A DNA stretch of 64,000 bases from Nitzschia sp. DOCU1 (lineage: Eukaryota > Bacillariophyta > Bacillariophyceae > Bacillariales > Bacillariaceae). This document shows, piece by piece, positions 63,412 through 64,000 of this stretch. The stretch is from assembly GCA_951394045.1 (NCBI GenBank), contig OX595990.1:372001-436000 (forward strand), written 5' to 3'. Positions within the stretch are counted from its first letter, which is position 1; the number at the start of each line of letters is the position of its first letter. The translations under genes were made by a program, and so were the position numbers. The notes beneath the pieces were generated by a model. It searched no databases. It saw only the letters and a program-made list of their open reading frames with translations, and was not told where the DNA came from.

Positions 63412-63548
63412 TGTCGTCCAATCATCGTGGACTGTGTTTGCTTCCACGTGGAACACGTTTTTAAGGAACGAAGCAAGACGTGTTCGTCCCATCATCGTGC
63501 ACTACCGGCTTCCACGTGGAATACGTTTTAAGGAACGAAGCAAGAACA
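63412..63548 (-). promoter_or_regulatory. Duplicated promoter block with 12-bp G-box palindromes
   Basis: A block of about 69 bp is repeated in tandem (63412-63479 and 63482-63548). Each copy holds the perfect palindrome TTCCACGTGGAA (63442-63453 and 63510-63521), then acgtttt, aaggaacgaagcaaga. It lies 100-235 bp upstream of the start at 63313. The ACGTG core is a bZIP/bHLH site by general knowledge. Confidence 0.65.
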
Positions 63549-63706
63549 TTGCCTCCACTACATAGCGGCGTTTCACTATGTGCGTGCGCTACTATCTACC
63601 CCACAACACGATCCAGGTGCTACTCCTCGGGCTCTTTCTTCTCGTTGCCACCGCATTCTCTTGTACTGGGACAGGTTTCCTGGCATCAAAATTACGTGAC
63701 ACCCAT

Positions 63707-64000
63707 TCATTCCCAAGAATCTGTTAAAGGATCTTCTTGGGCATCGTAGAAAATGTCCCCTTCGGTGCTGCTGTCTGAACTTGTTGCACCATTTCGATCC
63801 TCCCCTCCCAAAGTGCTGCTGTCTGAACTTGTTGCACCATTTCGATCCTCCCCTCCCAAAGTGTTGTTAATGTTATGGGTACCACCAGTCTCTGCGGCTA
63901 CTGGAACCGCATCGTTCGCAGCAGTATAATCGTCAAGATCCTCAAAAATCCCATGAGTAGTAGTATCATTTTTGTAATTTCGGCGATTGCTGATGTTTTC
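63707..64000 (-). CDS. C-terminal part of an acidic repeat protein
   Basis: The open frame enters from the right edge and ends at the TGA at 63707-63709, giving 97 codons with no start in the window. The protein is acidic and Asn/Thr/Ser-rich. It contains an exact 16-residue tandem repeat (TLGGEDRNGATSSDSS twice) encoded by a 48-bp DNA repeat (about 63763-63861), and ends EGDIFYDAQEDPLTDSWE. Not recognised. The intact frame across the repeat and the acidic composition argue that it is real coding sequence. Confidence 0.6.
   Translation of the reverse strand, partial: ENISNRRNYKNDTTTHGIFEDLDDYTAANDAVPVAAETGGTHNINNTLGGEDRNGATSSDSSTLGGEDRNGATSSDSSTEGDIFYDAQEDPLTDSWE
63763..63861 (-). repeat. 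48-bp tandem repeat, two near-identical copies
   Basis: Unit 'gtgctgctgtctgaacttg...cctcccaaa' occurs twice back to back inside the partial coding frame; 48 bp is a multiple of three, so the frame is kept. Confidence 0.85.

Overview
The window reads as nuclear DNA of a diatom, probably a raphid pennate; the species call is inference. Evidence: a DUF6824-type DVLCGRGG domain gene, two heat-shock-factor (HSF) DNA-binding genes (one carrying two domains), two proteins whose signal peptide is followed by Phe as in diatom plastid targeting, 70-140 bp GT..AG introns with GTAAGT/GTACGT donors and CTAAC branch sites, and many serine-rich disordered proteins.

Layout. 0-10 kb: the 3' part of a GT31-like glycosyltransferase, a SET-domain gene, a repeat-motif protein, a plastid-type SnoaL-like protein, a DUF6824 gene and a SWEET-type transporter; three of these have a duplicated copy of their own 3' end lying downstream. 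10-18 kb: a double-domain ArsA/GET3 ATPase, then three tandem secreted Cys-rich paralogues. 18-25 kb: an ATP-grasp protein, a double-HSF regulator, a YqgF-like RNase H-fold protein and a secreted knottin-like protein. 26-39 kb: a 1503-aa modular protein with an AT-hook, two large disordered proteins (one a membrane-anchored candidate metzincin), the elongation factor Elf1 and a multi-pass membrane protein. 40-46 kb: mitochondrial pyruvate dehydrogenase E1 alpha, an orphan 3' piece of a class C GPCR, a hairpin-rich intergenic region and a two-domain dienelactone hydrolase gene. 47-50 kb: a second HSF gene and a small unknown protein. 50.9-56.4 kb: a PIF/Harbinger-like DNA transposon with an intact-looking spliced DDE transposase, a candidate SANT/Myb-like partner, a spliced accessory gene, and ends made of 29-bp-periodic palindromes. 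57-64 kb: a 1448-aa Ser-rich protein, an unknown membrane protein with duplicated G-box palindromes in its promoter, and the C-terminus of an acidic repeat protein running off the window.

Most genes are single-exon and separated by 0.3-1.4 kb. I see no operon-like grouping beyond the tandem Cys-rich trio and the transposon cargo. No rRNA, tRNA or CRISPR was recognised. The most unusual signals are a run of stem-loops at 42.4-43.2 kb with compensatory changes between two copies, the palindrome-array transposon ends, the repeated duplication of gene 3' ends, and two introns that both cut the P-loop of a duplicated ATPase. Many long frames begin with TTG or GTG; for these I give the first in-frame ATG.
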